Of a stretch of 19,317 nt of DNA, positions 1 to 6,495 are shown in pieces. The notes under the pieces were generated by a model that saw only the letters and a list, made by a program, of their open reading frames with translations, made no database searches and was not told where the DNA came from. The first letter of the stretch is position 1; each line of letters starts with the position of its first letter. The DNA comes from Candidatus Caenarcanales bacterium (lineage in GTDB: Bacteria; Cyanobacteriota; Vampirovibrionia; LMEP-6097). Location of the stretch: contig JAJTHA010000131.1 of assembly GCA_021299565.1 (NCBI GenBank), positions 1 through 19,317 on the forward strand. Reading direction: 5' to 3'. Position numbers and translations under genes: made by a program.

Positions 1-1329
1 GTTTATTCAGAAACGGGCGAACCAGAACAAGCCATAGAGTATAAAAAAAAACAAATTGAATTCAATCCATATAATGCAGTTGCCCATAATAATCTTATTA
101 TGCACCTGCATTATAGCCTAGAGCATAGTCCTGAAGAGACTTTAGTCGCTGCCAATAATTTTTACAAAACATTTTTCCCAGAGCTTGCAACTCAAAAACA
201 AATTAAGTATGATTTTTCATATCTAGATTTAAGTCCTACAAAACCTAATCTCAATATCGGTTTTGTGTCTGGAGATTTTAAGAAACATGCTTTGTTTTTT
301 TGGCTAAGAGGACTATTTGCAAACCTGAATAAGGAATCGCTCAAGATTTTTTGTTATTGCAATAATATCGAAGATGAAGCCAGTTTACTTTGGAAAGAAG
401 AAGTCTATCAGTGGACTAATATCAAACAATTAAATGACAAAGACGTAGCAGAGTTAATTAAAAAAGATCGTATTGATATTCTCGTAGATCTTTCTGGGCA
501 TACTGCCTTGAATCGACTTGGACTATTTGCTCAAAAACCAAGCCCAGTACAAGTCACATGGCTTGGACAAACAGGTCCCATGGGTTTACCTCAAATTGAC
601 TATATGATCTCTGATCCTTATTTAGTATTTGAAGGAGAAGAAAATCAATATATCGAAAAAGTTTTCAGATTGCCAAAAACCTTTGCGCCATTTACCGCAC
701 CTGATCTAGACATTGTAGTTGCTGAAGCTCCGTGCAAAAGCAATGGCTATATAACTTTTGGCAGTTTCAATAATTTCCTGAAAATCAACAAATATGTTTT
801 AGAAGCTTGGGCTGAGTTGTTATTGAAATTCACAGATTCAAAACTGCTTATCAAATCAAAAATATTTTGTGATGAAATACAAGAAAATAGAATTATGGGG
901 TTTTTCAAAGACAAAGGAATCAAAACTGATCGACTTATTTTAGAGAAACACGATACCAACAAAGTCAAATATTTAGAAGCCTTTAACCGCATCGATATAT
1001 CAATTGATCCTTTTCCGCTAGGTGGCGGCACCACGACTCACGATACTCTTTGGATGAGTACTCCCATTATTAATATCAAGGGGGGCAGAATGTCACACCG
1101 TATCAGTTCGTCTATTTTGCATAATGCTGGTTTCCCTGAGTTTGTTGTTAATAGCAAAGAAGAATATATCAACAAGGCAATTTCACTTGCAATGGATAAA
1201 GAAGCGATCAGCAATTACAAAAAAAACATACGTCAAAAATACTTGGCATCTTGTATTTGTGACACACAAGAATTTGCTAGGGATCTTGAAAATTCTTTTC
1301 GTGAAATGTGGCATTCACATAATGCTTGA
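1..1329 (+). CDS. TPR / O-GlcNAc transferase (SPINDLY-like, GT41) glycosyltransferase, 5'-partial
   Basis: The frame is open from base 1, so the start lies outside the window; 442 codons are visible. The first ~33 residues look like the end of a TPR repeat (pattern GEPEQAIEYKKKQIEFNP). The rest matches the catalytic region of the OGT/SPINDLY family. The motif SGDFKKHA (about residue 90) matches the family's SxDFxxH segment carrying a catalytic-region His. LSGHT and QVTWLGQTG come near residues 164-190, and DPFPLGGGTTTHDTLW-STPII near residues 340-360 corresponds to the UDP-sugar-binding region. The family transfers sugars, usually GlcNAc, from UDP-sugars to Ser/Thr of proteins. In bacteria such genes often glycosylate surface proteins or flagellins; the target here cannot be told. 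The gene ends convergently against the next one. Family assignment is firm, substrate unknown. Confidence 0.9.
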   Translation, partial: VYSETGEPEQAIEYKKKQIEFNPYNAVAHNNLIMHLHYSLEHSPEETLVAANNFYKTFFPELATQKQIKYDFSYLDLSPTKPNLNIGFVSGDFKKHALFFWLRGLFANLNKESLKIFCYCNNIEDEASLLWKEEVYQWTNIKQLNDKDVAELIKKDRIDILVDLSGHTALNRLGLFAQKPSPVQVTWLGQTGPMGLPQIDYMISDPYLVFEGEENQYIEKVFRLPKTFAPFTAPDLDIVVAEAPCKSNGYITFGSFNNFLKINKYVLEAWAELLLKFTDSKLLIKSKIFCDEIQENRIMGFFKDKGIKTDRLILEKHDTNKVKYLEAFNRIDISIDPFPLGGGTTTHDTLWMSTPIINIKGGRMSHRISSSILHNAGFPEFVVNSKEEYINKAISLAMDKEAISNYKKNIRQKYLASCICDTQEFARDLENSFREMWHSHNA

Positions 1330-1361
1330 TTGAGTGAACTTATCTACACAGAGATATTCTT

Positions 1362-1928
1362 TTACTCTTTAACTAATTTGAGCCTCAAACCTCTCCTGGT
1401 ATTCACTCCTAGAATATCTTTGGTATTATTGCGGAGGGACAATGCTATTAGCCACATAGGTACACTGGCTGCTAGAAATACAGTTCCAACAGCTGCAGTA
1501 GATATCCATGCATCTGCAACCGGTTCCAAAGATACTAAGAAGAGACCTAGACCCGTAGTCGCTCCAGAAATGGTAAAAGCACCGCCATGTAACGCTGTGA
1601 TTCTCTGATCTGGTCTTAATTGAACCTCACAATCCAAGCACTCAAACTTATATAAACTATGATTCAAACCTTCAACTGGTTGAACCTCATATCTCACTCT
1701 TCTATTTTTTTGATCATATTCAGCTATCTTAAATACGAGAACTGTATATTTCTTTAGAACCAAAACATCTTCGTCGTATACGTCCTGTACTAGCTTAGCT
1801 TTAATCTTCATATCTTTTTTAATTAAACGATATGGTTTTGCCAAATATTGCTCTTCATTATTTTTGGCCAATACTGTGTTTGCACTCAAAATACAGACAC
1901 ATAACATCAGCAATATTACTCTTCTCAT
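1362..1928 (-). CDS. Exported hypothetical protein with two C-terminal membrane segments
   Basis: A 188-aa protein I do not recognise. Residues 1-21 form a Sec signal peptide (MRRV start, hydrophobic core, ending VLA). Residues ~32-110 are a soluble, probably beta-rich domain with a CxxC pair (CLDC, residues 97-100). Two hydrophobic segments at ~118-136 and ~143-165 follow, then a short basic tail. The ATG has a strong Shine-Dalgarno (AAGGAGAC) about 7 nt upstream, unlike the divergent regulator. Its promoter region holds two near-identical 17-bp inverted repeats (1945-1961 and 1970-1986), so it is probably repressed by the TetR-family protein encoded divergently at 2081. Inference: an envelope protein under local TetR control. 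No family could be assigned. Confidence 0.75.
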   Translation of the reverse strand: MRRVILLMLCVCILSANTVLAKNNEEQYLAKPYRLIKKDMKIKAKLVQDVYDEDVLVLKKYTVLVFKIAEYDQKNRRVRYEVQPVEGLNHSLYKFECLDCEVQLRPDQRITALHGGAFTISGATTGLGLFLVSLEPVADAWISTAAVGTVFLAASVPMWLIALSLRNNTKDILGVNTRRGLRLKLVKE

Positions 1929-1944
1929 AAACTTCGTCTCCTTA

Positions 1945-1961
1945 ACTATACGCTGTATAGT
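1945..1961. promoter_or_regulatory. Operator-like inverted repeat O1 (perfect 7-3-7)
   Basis: ACTATAC-GCT-GTATAGT is a perfect 17-bp inverted repeat with a 3-nt centre. It lies 17 bp before the start of the minus-strand gene, directly upstream of its Shine-Dalgarno. A close copy lies 25 bp away centre to centre. Length and symmetry fit a TetR-family dimer site; binding is inferred. Confidence 0.7.
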
Positions 1962-1969
1962 ATTGATAT

Positions 1970-1986
1970 ATTATACACAGTATAGT
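1970..1986. promoter_or_regulatory. Operator-like inverted repeat O2 overlapping a -10 hexamer
   Basis: ATTATAC-ACA-GTATAGT has the same 7-3-7 design as the repeat at 1945-1961, with one arm mismatch. Read on the minus strand it contains TATAAT, a consensus -10 for the exported-protein gene. Binding here would therefore block that promoter. Confidence 0.65.
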
Positions 1987-2056
1987 TAATATAAAGCTAA
2001 GCTTTTTGCAGTATTTATATCAATTTATAGATAAAAACAAATGTCATAGGGGTAAT

Positions 2057-2073
2057 ACCCTACAGTGTATAAT
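2057..2073. promoter_or_regulatory. Weaker operator copy O3 overlapping the tetR -10
   Basis: ACCCTAC-AGT-GTATAAT keeps 11 of 14 arm positions of the O1 consensus and ends 7 nt before the tetR ATG. Its right arm contains TATAAT (2068-2073), a consensus -10 on the plus strand. This placement suggests autoregulation. An 11-bp palindrome GGGTAATACCC (2050-2060) overlaps it. The weaker match makes this site less certain than O1 and O2. Confidence 0.45.
2068..2073 (+). promoter_or_regulatory. -10 hexamer of tetR, probable leaderless start
   Basis: TATAAT is followed by 7 nt and the ATG, which would place transcription initiation at or next to the start codon. No convincing -35 is visible, and no Shine-Dalgarno lies between. 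Confidence 0.5.
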
Positions 2074-2080
2074 ATAAATC

Positions 2081-2689
2081 ATGCCTAGACGTGGAGAACA
2101 TTCGAGATCAGAACTAGAACAATTAATTTTGAATAGCGCAAATGAACTTCTAGAAAAAGAAGGATTAGCTGCTGTCACTACAAGAAAAATTGCTGCAAAA
2201 ATCAATTACACTCATGGGACAGTGCATAACTTTTATGAAGATTTCCCCGAATTGATTTTACGCTTAAATGAACAGACTTTAGATCAAATTTATTGTGTTC
2301 TCTCGTCATTGTCGCTGAATAAAAAGTATTTGGAAAAATCATTGAACGAACTTTGTGAAGCGTATTTGAATTATAGTTTATTGAATTATAATCGCTGGCA
2401 TGCTTTGTATGATTTCAGTTACACGCAAAGCACTAAAAAAGAACTTCCAGAATGGTATCAAGTGAAAGTCGATAAAATTTTTAAATTACTTGAACTGAAT
2501 TTCAAAAATTTTGGTCTCAAAAATAGTGACGCACTATCTGCAAGCCAAATTCTTTGGTCATGCTTGCATGGAATAATGGTTCTATCATTGAATGATAAGC
2601 TTTCTCTCTCTAAAGCTAAATCAGTCGAAAAACTCATTCACAAATACACGCAGCTTCTAGCTTGTGGTTTAGAGAAATTGGTATCGTAA
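2081..2689 (+). CDS. TetR/AcrR-family transcriptional regulator
   Basis: A 202-aa protein of typical TetR length. Residues ~8-55 form the N-terminal DNA-binding domain: helix 1 around ILNSANELLEKEGL, then VTTRKIAAKINYTHGTVHNFYEDFPELI, which matches the TetR helix-turn-helix consensus (TxRxIAxxxxxxxGTxxxxFxxxxxL). The remainder is helical, as expected for the ligand-binding and dimerisation domain; its ligand cannot be predicted. The ATG has no Shine-Dalgarno. A TATAAT hexamer ends 7 nt before it, so the message may start at the ATG itself. Three operator-like repeats in the intergenic region suggest it represses both itself and the divergent exported protein. It ends 6 nt from the convergent DUF808 gene. 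The family call is firm. Confidence 0.9.
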   Translation: MPRRGEHSRSELEQLILNSANELLEKEGLAAVTTRKIAAKINYTHGTVHNFYEDFPELILRLNEQTLDQIYCVLSSLSLNKKYLEKSLNELCEAYLNYSLLNYNRWHALYDFSYTQSTKKELPEWYQVKVDKIFKLLELNFKNFGLKNSDALSASQILWSCLHGIMVLSLNDKLSLSKAKSVEKLIHKYTQLLACGLEKLVS

Positions 2690-2695
2690 CTCAAC

Positions 2696-3568
2696 TTAGC
2701 TTATTTTTAAAATCCTTAAGCTCAAAGCACTCAACGCTCCTAAGCAAGTAGCAAACACAATTTGTAACAATGTTTCAAATATCCAAGTTAAGTGCAAGCT
2801 ATGAAGTGCATCTTCAAGAACTTTAATATTATGCACAAATATTCCAGCTCCAACCCAAAGCATCGCAGTAACGCCAATATAACTCAAAAGCAATAATAAA
2901 CCTGGCATCGTTTGTACTATTAGTACACCAATTTGCTTCAAGAAAACGGATTTTGATTTTGCCATACTTAAGCCAATATCATCAAGTTTTACTATTATTG
3001 CAACGACACTATAAACTCCAATTGTCATAATCAAGCTGACAGCTAGAAGTACAATAATTTGATTTAATAAACTAGTCTCAAGGACAGTAGCGTAAGCGAT
3101 CGCAACTATCTCCGCAGATAATACAAAATCCGTTCTAACAGCACTATCCTTACGAATCTTTTCAAGCTCATCGACTGAGATTTCAATGACGTTTTGTGCT
3201 TCTCTATTATGAGGAAAGAAAATTTCATGTAGTTTATGATAGCCTTCGTAGCACAGGAATAATCCACCAAACATTAAAAGTGGCTTGATTAGCCATGGTA
3301 AATAAAAACCAAAAACTAATATTGCTGGTATCAAGATGAGAAATTTGTTTATAAGAGAGTTTTTGGCAATATGCCAGATGATGCTAAGCTCTTTGCTTGG
3401 GTCAAGTCCTATAACATATTTTGGTGTGACTGCCGCATCGTCAATCACAATCCCTGAGACTTTTGTGCTGGTCTTACTGACTTGTAATCCTATGTCATCA
3501 AGACTGATAGCACTTGCTTTAACAAGTGCAACAACATCATCGAGTAAGGCAAGAAGTCCCGTGCTCAT
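2696..3568 (-). CDS. DUF808 / YedI-family inner-membrane protein
   Basis: A 290-aa integral membrane protein. Its N-terminus has the DUF808 signature: MSTGLLALLDDVVALVKASAI followed by segments with conserved DDIG and DDAAVTP motifs, then IIWHIAKNSLINK. Several hydrophobic segments follow (about residues 75-105, 150-190, 210-245, 260-285). The family is widespread in Gram-negative bacteria (E. coli YedI) and its molecular function is unknown. It is the last gene of a three-gene minus-strand operon of membrane proteins, starting 9 nt after the stop of the 58-aa gene. No strong Shine-Dalgarno precedes the ATG, so it may depend on translational coupling. Confidence 0.88.
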   Translation of the reverse strand: MSTGLLALLDDVVALVKASAISLDDIGLQVSKTSTKVSGIVIDDAAVTPKYVIGLDPSKELSIIWHIAKNSLINKFLILIPAILVFGFYLPWLIKPLLMFGGLFLCYEGYHKLHEIFFPHNREAQNVIEISVDELEKIRKDSAVRTDFVLSAEIVAIAYATVLETSLLNQIIVLLAVSLIMTIGVYSVVAIIVKLDDIGLSMAKSKSVFLKQIGVLIVQTMPGLLLLLSYIGVTAMLWVGAGIFVHNIKVLEDALHSLHLTWIFETLLQIVFATCLGALSALSLRILKIS

Positions 3569-3577
3569 CTCTATATC

Positions 3578-3754
3578 TTACTTTAAATCGTTGTAAGAGT
3601 TCGGCTGAAGAGATTCTTTCCTATTTCTTTTTAAGGCATCCGAACCTAATTTTGGCAGCATGCAATAACGAAAATAAAATACAAGAGCCAAAAATAAAAC
3701 TGGCTGCAAGAGTTGCCAAATGGTTATTTGTGACAGGATTTCTTTAAAAGTCAT
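3578..3754 (-). CDS. Small single-span membrane protein
   Basis: A 58-aa protein beginning MTFKEILSQ. One hydrophobic segment (about residues 13-32: LLQPVLFLALVFYFRY) is followed by a basic, Arg/Lys/Asn-rich tail. I chose the ATG at 3754 rather than an in-frame TTG 15 nt upstream because a strong Shine-Dalgarno (GAGGAG, 3762-3767) lies 7 nt before the ATG. The start overlaps the end of the 75-aa gene by 11 nt, and the DUF808 gene follows 9 nt downstream, so all three are probably one transcript. Function unknown. Confidence 0.65.
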   Translation of the reverse strand: MTFKEILSQITIWQLLQPVLFLALVFYFRYCMLPKLGSDALKRNRKESLQPNSYNDLK

Positions 3755-3971
3755 TTTTATTCTCCTCAACTATTATTGCAGTATAAGCTTCTTGAATCAA
3801 TTGAAAGCCTGCTTTGAAAAGAACAATATCAATTAATAACCAGAATATGGTCATAAAATTCAAAATCACTCTCTGTAAACTTAATTCAAGCAACCAGCTT
3901 GACAGAGGTGTCATAAGAGCAACTGCAAAAATAACCATCAATTGAAAATTTGATTTAATACTTTCTTTCAT
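3744..3971 (-). CDS. Small two-span membrane protein, first gene of the DUF808 operon
   Basis: A 75-aa protein starting MKESIKSNF, with two hydrophobic segments at about residues 10-28 and 34-55 and a polar C-terminus. It is not recognised as a known family. It overlaps the next gene by 11 nt. Its ATG has no Shine-Dalgarno; a TATATT hexamer on the minus strand (3979-3984) sits 7 nt before it, suggesting a leaderless message. Context suggests it works with the DUF808 protein in the inner membrane. Confidence 0.6.
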   Translation of the reverse strand: MKESIKSNFQLMVIFAVALMTPLSSWLLELSLQRVILNFMTIFWLLIDIVLFKAGFQLIQEAYTAIIVEENKNDF

Positions 3972-3978
3972 GTGTCAA

Positions 3979-3984
3979 AATATA
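3979..3984 (-). promoter_or_regulatory. -10-like hexamer, probable leaderless start
   Basis: On the minus strand TATATT is followed by TTGACAC (7 nt) and the ATG of the 75-aa gene. There is no Shine-Dalgarno. The arrangement is the same as at tetR and clpP. Confidence 0.4.
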
Positions 3985-3999
3985 CAATCCAGGTTTATG

Positions 4000-4036
4000 A
4001 AAAGTAAGGGGTCAAGTGGTCAGCAGACGGTTAAGA
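4000..4036 (+). repeat. 37-bp inverted repeat, left copy
   Basis: This 37-bp stretch (AAAAGTAAGG..., core GGGGTCAAGTGGTCAGCAG, end GGTTAAGA) recurs without mismatch in inverted orientation at 6244-6280. Identity stops sharply at both ends of both copies, and no target-site duplication is visible outside. The pair bounds 2.2 kb holding tRNA-Lys, the umuC-like gene and the 171-aa gene. No transposase lies inside. It may be a dispersed repeat, the ends of a decayed element, or recombination sites. Confidence 0.9.
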
Positions 4037-4038
4037 AA

Positions 4039-4068
4039 GCAAAATCGACACGGGCGTGTCGATTTTGC
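4039..4068. repeat. Perfect 14-bp hairpin next to the left inverted repeat
   Basis: GCAAAATCGACACG and its exact reverse complement are separated by only GG, and start 3 nt inside the left 37-bp repeat. The stem is unusually long for chance. It is not followed by a clean T-tract on either strand, so a classic intrinsic terminator is doubtful; it may be part of a repeat element or a structured RNA. Confidence 0.7.
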
Positions 4069-4098
4069 GCACTAAGCAATATGCACAATTTCAATTAT

Positions 4099-4125
4099 GA
4101 GATGCTTCGCTACGCTTAGCATGAC
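4099..4125. repeat. REP-like short palindromic sequence
   Basis: GAGATGCTTCGCTACGCTTAGCATGAC has outer arms ATGCT/AGCAT around a GC-richer centre and stands out from the AT-rich surroundings. It resembles short dispersed palindromes seen in many bacterial intergenic regions. Only one copy is in the window, so repetitiveness is inferred. Confidence 0.4.
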
Positions 4126-4159
4126 GTGCAAACCGTTTCGTTGTGTTCATCAGTTAAAA

Positions 4160-4234
4160 TGGTGCGCCTGGAAAGATTTGAACTTTCGACCAATCGGTTA
4201 AAAGCCGAGTGCTCTACCGCTGAGCTACAGGCGC
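4160..4234 (-). tRNA. tRNA-Lys (anticodon TTT)
   Basis: The minus strand folds as a complete cloverleaf. The acceptor is GCGCCTG/CAGGCGC. The D arm is GCTC-AGCGGTA-GAGC. The anticodon arm is CTCGG-CTTTTAA-CCGAT, giving anticodon TTT with one mismatch at the base of the stem. The variable loop is TGGTC and the T arm is GAAAG-TTCAAAT-CTTTC. The discriminator is A and CCA is encoded. Length is 75 nt with CCA. It lies inside the segment bounded by the 37-bp inverted repeats, upstream in minus-strand orientation of nothing but repeats. Confidence 0.95.
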
Positions 4235-4340
4235 CTGTCGACTTGTTACTAAAAACAAGTGTGGATAAACTCAGCCCACAAGCAATAAAATATACCATGG
4301 CTGGATTTCAAGGTTAAGACTAGTAAGAAAAAATCAATTT

Positions 4341-5645
4341 TTATTTAGATTTTGTAGCTAGCTTAGCCGATAACGGCAATAGCGTATTAACACCAAATTT
4401 CCTATTAATTTGGTCTACCGAAGAGATTAAGCGTGCTTCTGCTTCTGATCTTTCCAATAAACCATCAACTCCCTCAATTAAGGGCAATTGAATCGAATCC
4501 AAATCAGTTAGCTCAGTAAGAATCAAACCCAAGCGCCTATAAAGTCCTCCTTTCTCATAAATCTTGGCAAAGGCTGATTTAGCAGCAGTGGATAATTTGG
4601 CAGGATAATCACTCGGCATTAGTAATTTGTTGGATGCCTCAACAAAGCGACCTCGCCAACTAAAATCATCATCAGCGATATTTGCAAAAACTCCAATACG
4701 AGTTGCAAGTTTTTTTTGTTCTCTCAATCTTGCACTAGCTTCTAGTGCAAATTTAGCAATGATATGCTCCAACTCTGAATAAGAAGAAATTTTGTGACTA
4801 AAAGATCTTGAATGCATCACACTTTTGACATCGTTTACATCTGCACTCAAAGGCAAACATAGATATCCATTAAGTTCCATTGCAGTTTTCAAGCCATTGA
4901 CTTTCAATTCTTGTCTTAGCCAACGGCGATTGGCATACTTTAGATCAAGTGCTGTCCTCACACCAAACATTTTCAGAGACTTAGCATAAGCTCGTCCGAT
5001 ACCCCACACTTCATCAACCGGAATATCTGCCAAATGATAATCAATTAGTGCATCTTGCACATCATCAGGAGCGTACAAGCTAGCGACTCCGAGTATATCT
5101 TTCTTGGCGATATGATTAGCAATTTTCGCCAAAGTCTTGGTACGCGCGATACCGATAGATACAGGGATAGAAGTTTGTTTCTCTATGATATTTTTGATTT
5201 CCAGTGCATCTTCAAGAGACTGATTTGCACTCAATGTGAAAAAAGCCTCATCTATAGAATAAACTTCTAGCTCGTAAGTCAAGCGAGCCAAGATACGCAT
5301 AATGCGCTTAGAGATTGCATCATAGAGCTTAAAATTGCCAGTGCAAGTGACGACGTTGTGTCTTTGCAAAAGCTCTCTGCACTGAAAAACAGGTTCTCCC
5401 ATTTTGATACCAAGAGCCTTCGCTTCATTCGAGCGAGCAATTACACAAGCATCATTATTTGAAAGAACGACCACTGGACGATTTTTCAAATATGGTTTCA
5501 CTGACCTTTCACAAGAAACAAAAAAATTATTGCAGTCCATCAAAGCAATAGTTTTATTGCGAAATATCTGTTTTTCCGCTAGATGTGAATTCAAGTCCTT
5601 GCTTGAACCACTTAGCGAATTAGTAAAACTGAGCATAAAAGACAT
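4341..5645 (-). CDS. umuC: Y-family DNA polymerase, UmuC-like (DNA polymerase V catalytic subunit)
   Basis: A 434-aa protein, close to the ~420 aa of UmuC. ALMDCNNFFVSCE (around residues 34-46) carries the first metal-binding Asp (D37). VVVLSNNDACVIARSNEAK is the nucleotide/DNA-binding segment. YSIDEAFF (residues 129-136) carries the catalytic S-x-D-E (D132, E133). A helix-hairpin-helix region (PVDEVWGIGRAYAKSL) and the little-finger domain follow. The family does translesion synthesis, normally with processed UmuD; no umuD is in the window. About 31 extra residues precede the usual start of the palm domain. A perfect 7-5-7 inverted repeat (5645-5663) overlaps the start codon and suggests repression, possibly an SOS-type control. 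It lies within the inverted-repeat-bounded segment. Confidence 0.93.
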   Translation of the reverse strand: MSFMLSFTNSLSGSSKDLNSHLAEKQIFRNKTIALMDCNNFFVSCERSVKPYLKNRPVVVLSNNDACVIARSNEAKALGIKMGEPVFQCRELLQRHNVVTCTGNFKLYDAISKRIMRILARLTYELEVYSIDEAFFTLSANQSLEDALEIKNIIEKQTSIPVSIGIARTKTLAKIANHIAKKDILGVASLYAPDDVQDALIDYHLADIPVDEVWGIGRAYAKSLKMFGVRTALDLKYANRRWLRQELKVNGLKTAMELNGYLCLPLSADVNDVKSVMHSRSFSHKISSYSELEHIIAKFALEASARLREQKKLATRIGVFANIADDDFSWRGRFVEASNKLLMPSDYPAKLSTAAKSAFAKIYEKGGLYRRLGLILTELTDLDSIQLPLIEGVDGLLERSEAEARLISSVDQINRKFGVNTLLPLSAKLATKSK

Positions 5646-5663
5646 TATATCTTACAGATATAA
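5645..5663. promoter_or_regulatory. Inverted repeat overlapping the umuC start (operator candidate)
   Basis: TTATATC-TTACA-GATATAA is a perfect 7-5-7 inverted repeat ending on the first base of the umuC ATG. It covers the area where a -10 (TTATAT on the minus strand) would lie. It does not match the LexA sites I know from cyanobacteria or Gram-positives, so the repressor is unknown. Confidence 0.5.
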
Positions 5664-5685
5664 GGGTGCGCGTTTGAATAATTAA

Positions 5686-6171
5686 TTATTGTGCTGCAAG
5701 TAACGCTAGTTCTTTCTTATCAGATGAATTATATAAAACAATATCTGCAAAAGGGCCTTTGTTTGTAGTTTGTCCTCGTGTTGGATCATAGACAAAACAT
5801 AGCCTATACCCACCTTTTAGCTCTAAGGAATAATAATCATCAACTGCCTCAAGTTTTATCCAGGATCCTTTTAATTTTAAAAGTTTAGTTAAAAATATTC
5901 TTATAGATTTATCTTCATGGGTTAATTTAGGATCTAAGCTTTTAACTTCGGCAGGCAGTAGTTCTACTATTTCAGGCTTTGACATAGATTTCGTTGCAGT
6001 TGAAATCTGGAAATCAGTTAATTTTTGAACAATGTCAGCACATAAAGCTTGATAATTGCTTTTGTTTGGATCTGCCGGCTGGCAAGGATCAAACCTATAA
6101 TGTCTAAAGAATGAATCAATATAAGTCCCTATACTTCCCGTACTAACCATAGCAAGATAATATAGTAGCAT
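5686..6171 (-). CDS. Hypothetical protein with a weak RelE/HigB-like C-terminal pattern
   Basis: 161 aa from the ATG at 6171, or 171 aa from an in-frame TTG at 6201. The ATG has AAAGAG only 3 nt upstream and the TTG has no Shine-Dalgarno, so the start is unsure. The N-terminal half is unrecognised (LLYYLAMVSTGSIGTYIDSFF, possibly a short hydrophobic helix). The C-terminal ~60 residues (GSWIKLEAV..YYSLELKGGYRLCFVYD..ADIVLYN) follow the spacing of RelE/HigB-type folds, where a short beta hairpin leads to G-x-YR-x-x-F. That similarity is pattern-based and weak, and no antitoxin gene is adjacent. It ends 40 nt before umuC, so the two may be cotranscribed, with this gene first. Confidence 0.65.
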   Translation of the reverse strand: MLLYYLAMVSTGSIGTYIDSFFRHYRFDPCQPADPNKSNYQALCADIVQKLTDFQISTATKSMSKPEIVELLPAEVKSLDPKLTHEDKSIRIFLTKLLKLKGSWIKLEAVDDYYSLELKGGYRLCFVYDPTRGQTTNKGPFADIVLYNSSDKKELALLAAQ

Positions 6172-6195
6172 ATTCTCTTTAGTTTGTTTTTGCTC

Positions 6196-6226
6196 TTTCA
6201 ACGAAGACTATGTGTTTCAACGAAGA
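6196..6226. repeat. 12-bp direct repeat pair, 19-bp period
   Basis: TTTCAACGAAGA occurs at 6196-6207 and 6215-6226. The first copy contains the possible TTG start of the upstream-facing gene. It could be a small tandem duplication or a paired protein-binding site. Confidence 0.5.
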
Positions 6227-6243
6227 AATAAATTAGGGGTAGG

Positions 6244-6280
6244 TCTTAACCGTCTGCTGACCACTTGACCCCTTACTTTT
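6244..6280 (-). repeat. 37-bp inverted repeat, right copy
   Basis: This is the exact reverse complement of 4000-4036 (37 of 37). Inward of it the sequence (TAGGGGTAGG side) shares nothing with the hairpin next to the left copy, so only the 37 bp are repeated. It lies between the unknown 161-171-aa gene and the small plus-strand ORF at 6310. Confidence 0.9.
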
Positions 6281-6309
6281 GAACAGAAGAAATGTGAAAA
6301 TTCTCTCCC

Positions 6310-6495
6310 ATGAAAAGATATTCAACACTAATTAAAAACATCATCGGCAAAATCGATCAAGAAAACCTTGAAGCAGAAGTGCTAGAACTCTCTTCCAGAG
6401 AGCAACTCAAGAGCACAACTCATCATCAAAAAAAACAAGAAAAACAAAGCCCGAATATAAACAAACTGCTCAAAGGACTTAAGTATGTTAAATAA
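6310..6495 (+). CDS. Small basic hypothetical protein
   Basis: A 61-aa hydrophilic, Lys/Gln-rich protein beginning MKRYSTLIKN; not recognised. It has no Shine-Dalgarno, but TGTGAAAAT ends 8 nt before the ATG, a degenerate form of the extended -10 arrangement seen at other first genes here. Its stop codon directly abuts the 3' end of the convergent tRNA-Gln gene. It fills the gap between the right inverted repeat and the tRNA. It could be a chance ORF; low to moderate confidence. Confidence 0.4.
   Translation: MKRYSTLIKNIIGKIDQENLEAEVLELSSREQLKSTTHHQKKQEKQSPNINKLLKGLKYVK

Noticed and set aside
1330..1608. 92-aa plus-strand ORF after the glycosyltransferase
   Set aside because: It is antisense to the exported protein, which has a signal peptide and a strong Shine-Dalgarno; this ORF starts right at the previous stop without a ribosome site.
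4039..4068. Intrinsic terminator for tRNA-Lys or the DUF808 operon
   Set aside because: No T-tract follows the stem on either strand, and it lies ~90 nt past the tRNA, so a terminator call is not supported.
4116..4317. Overlapping ~60-aa ORFs on both strands across tRNA-Lys
   Set aside because: They are translations of the tRNA gene and its flanks; the cloverleaf explains the sequence, and neither frame has a ribosome site.
4000..6280. Classic insertion sequence or composite transposon
   Set aside because: No transposase or integrase lies between the repeats, no target-site duplication flanks them, and a tRNA gene lies inside.
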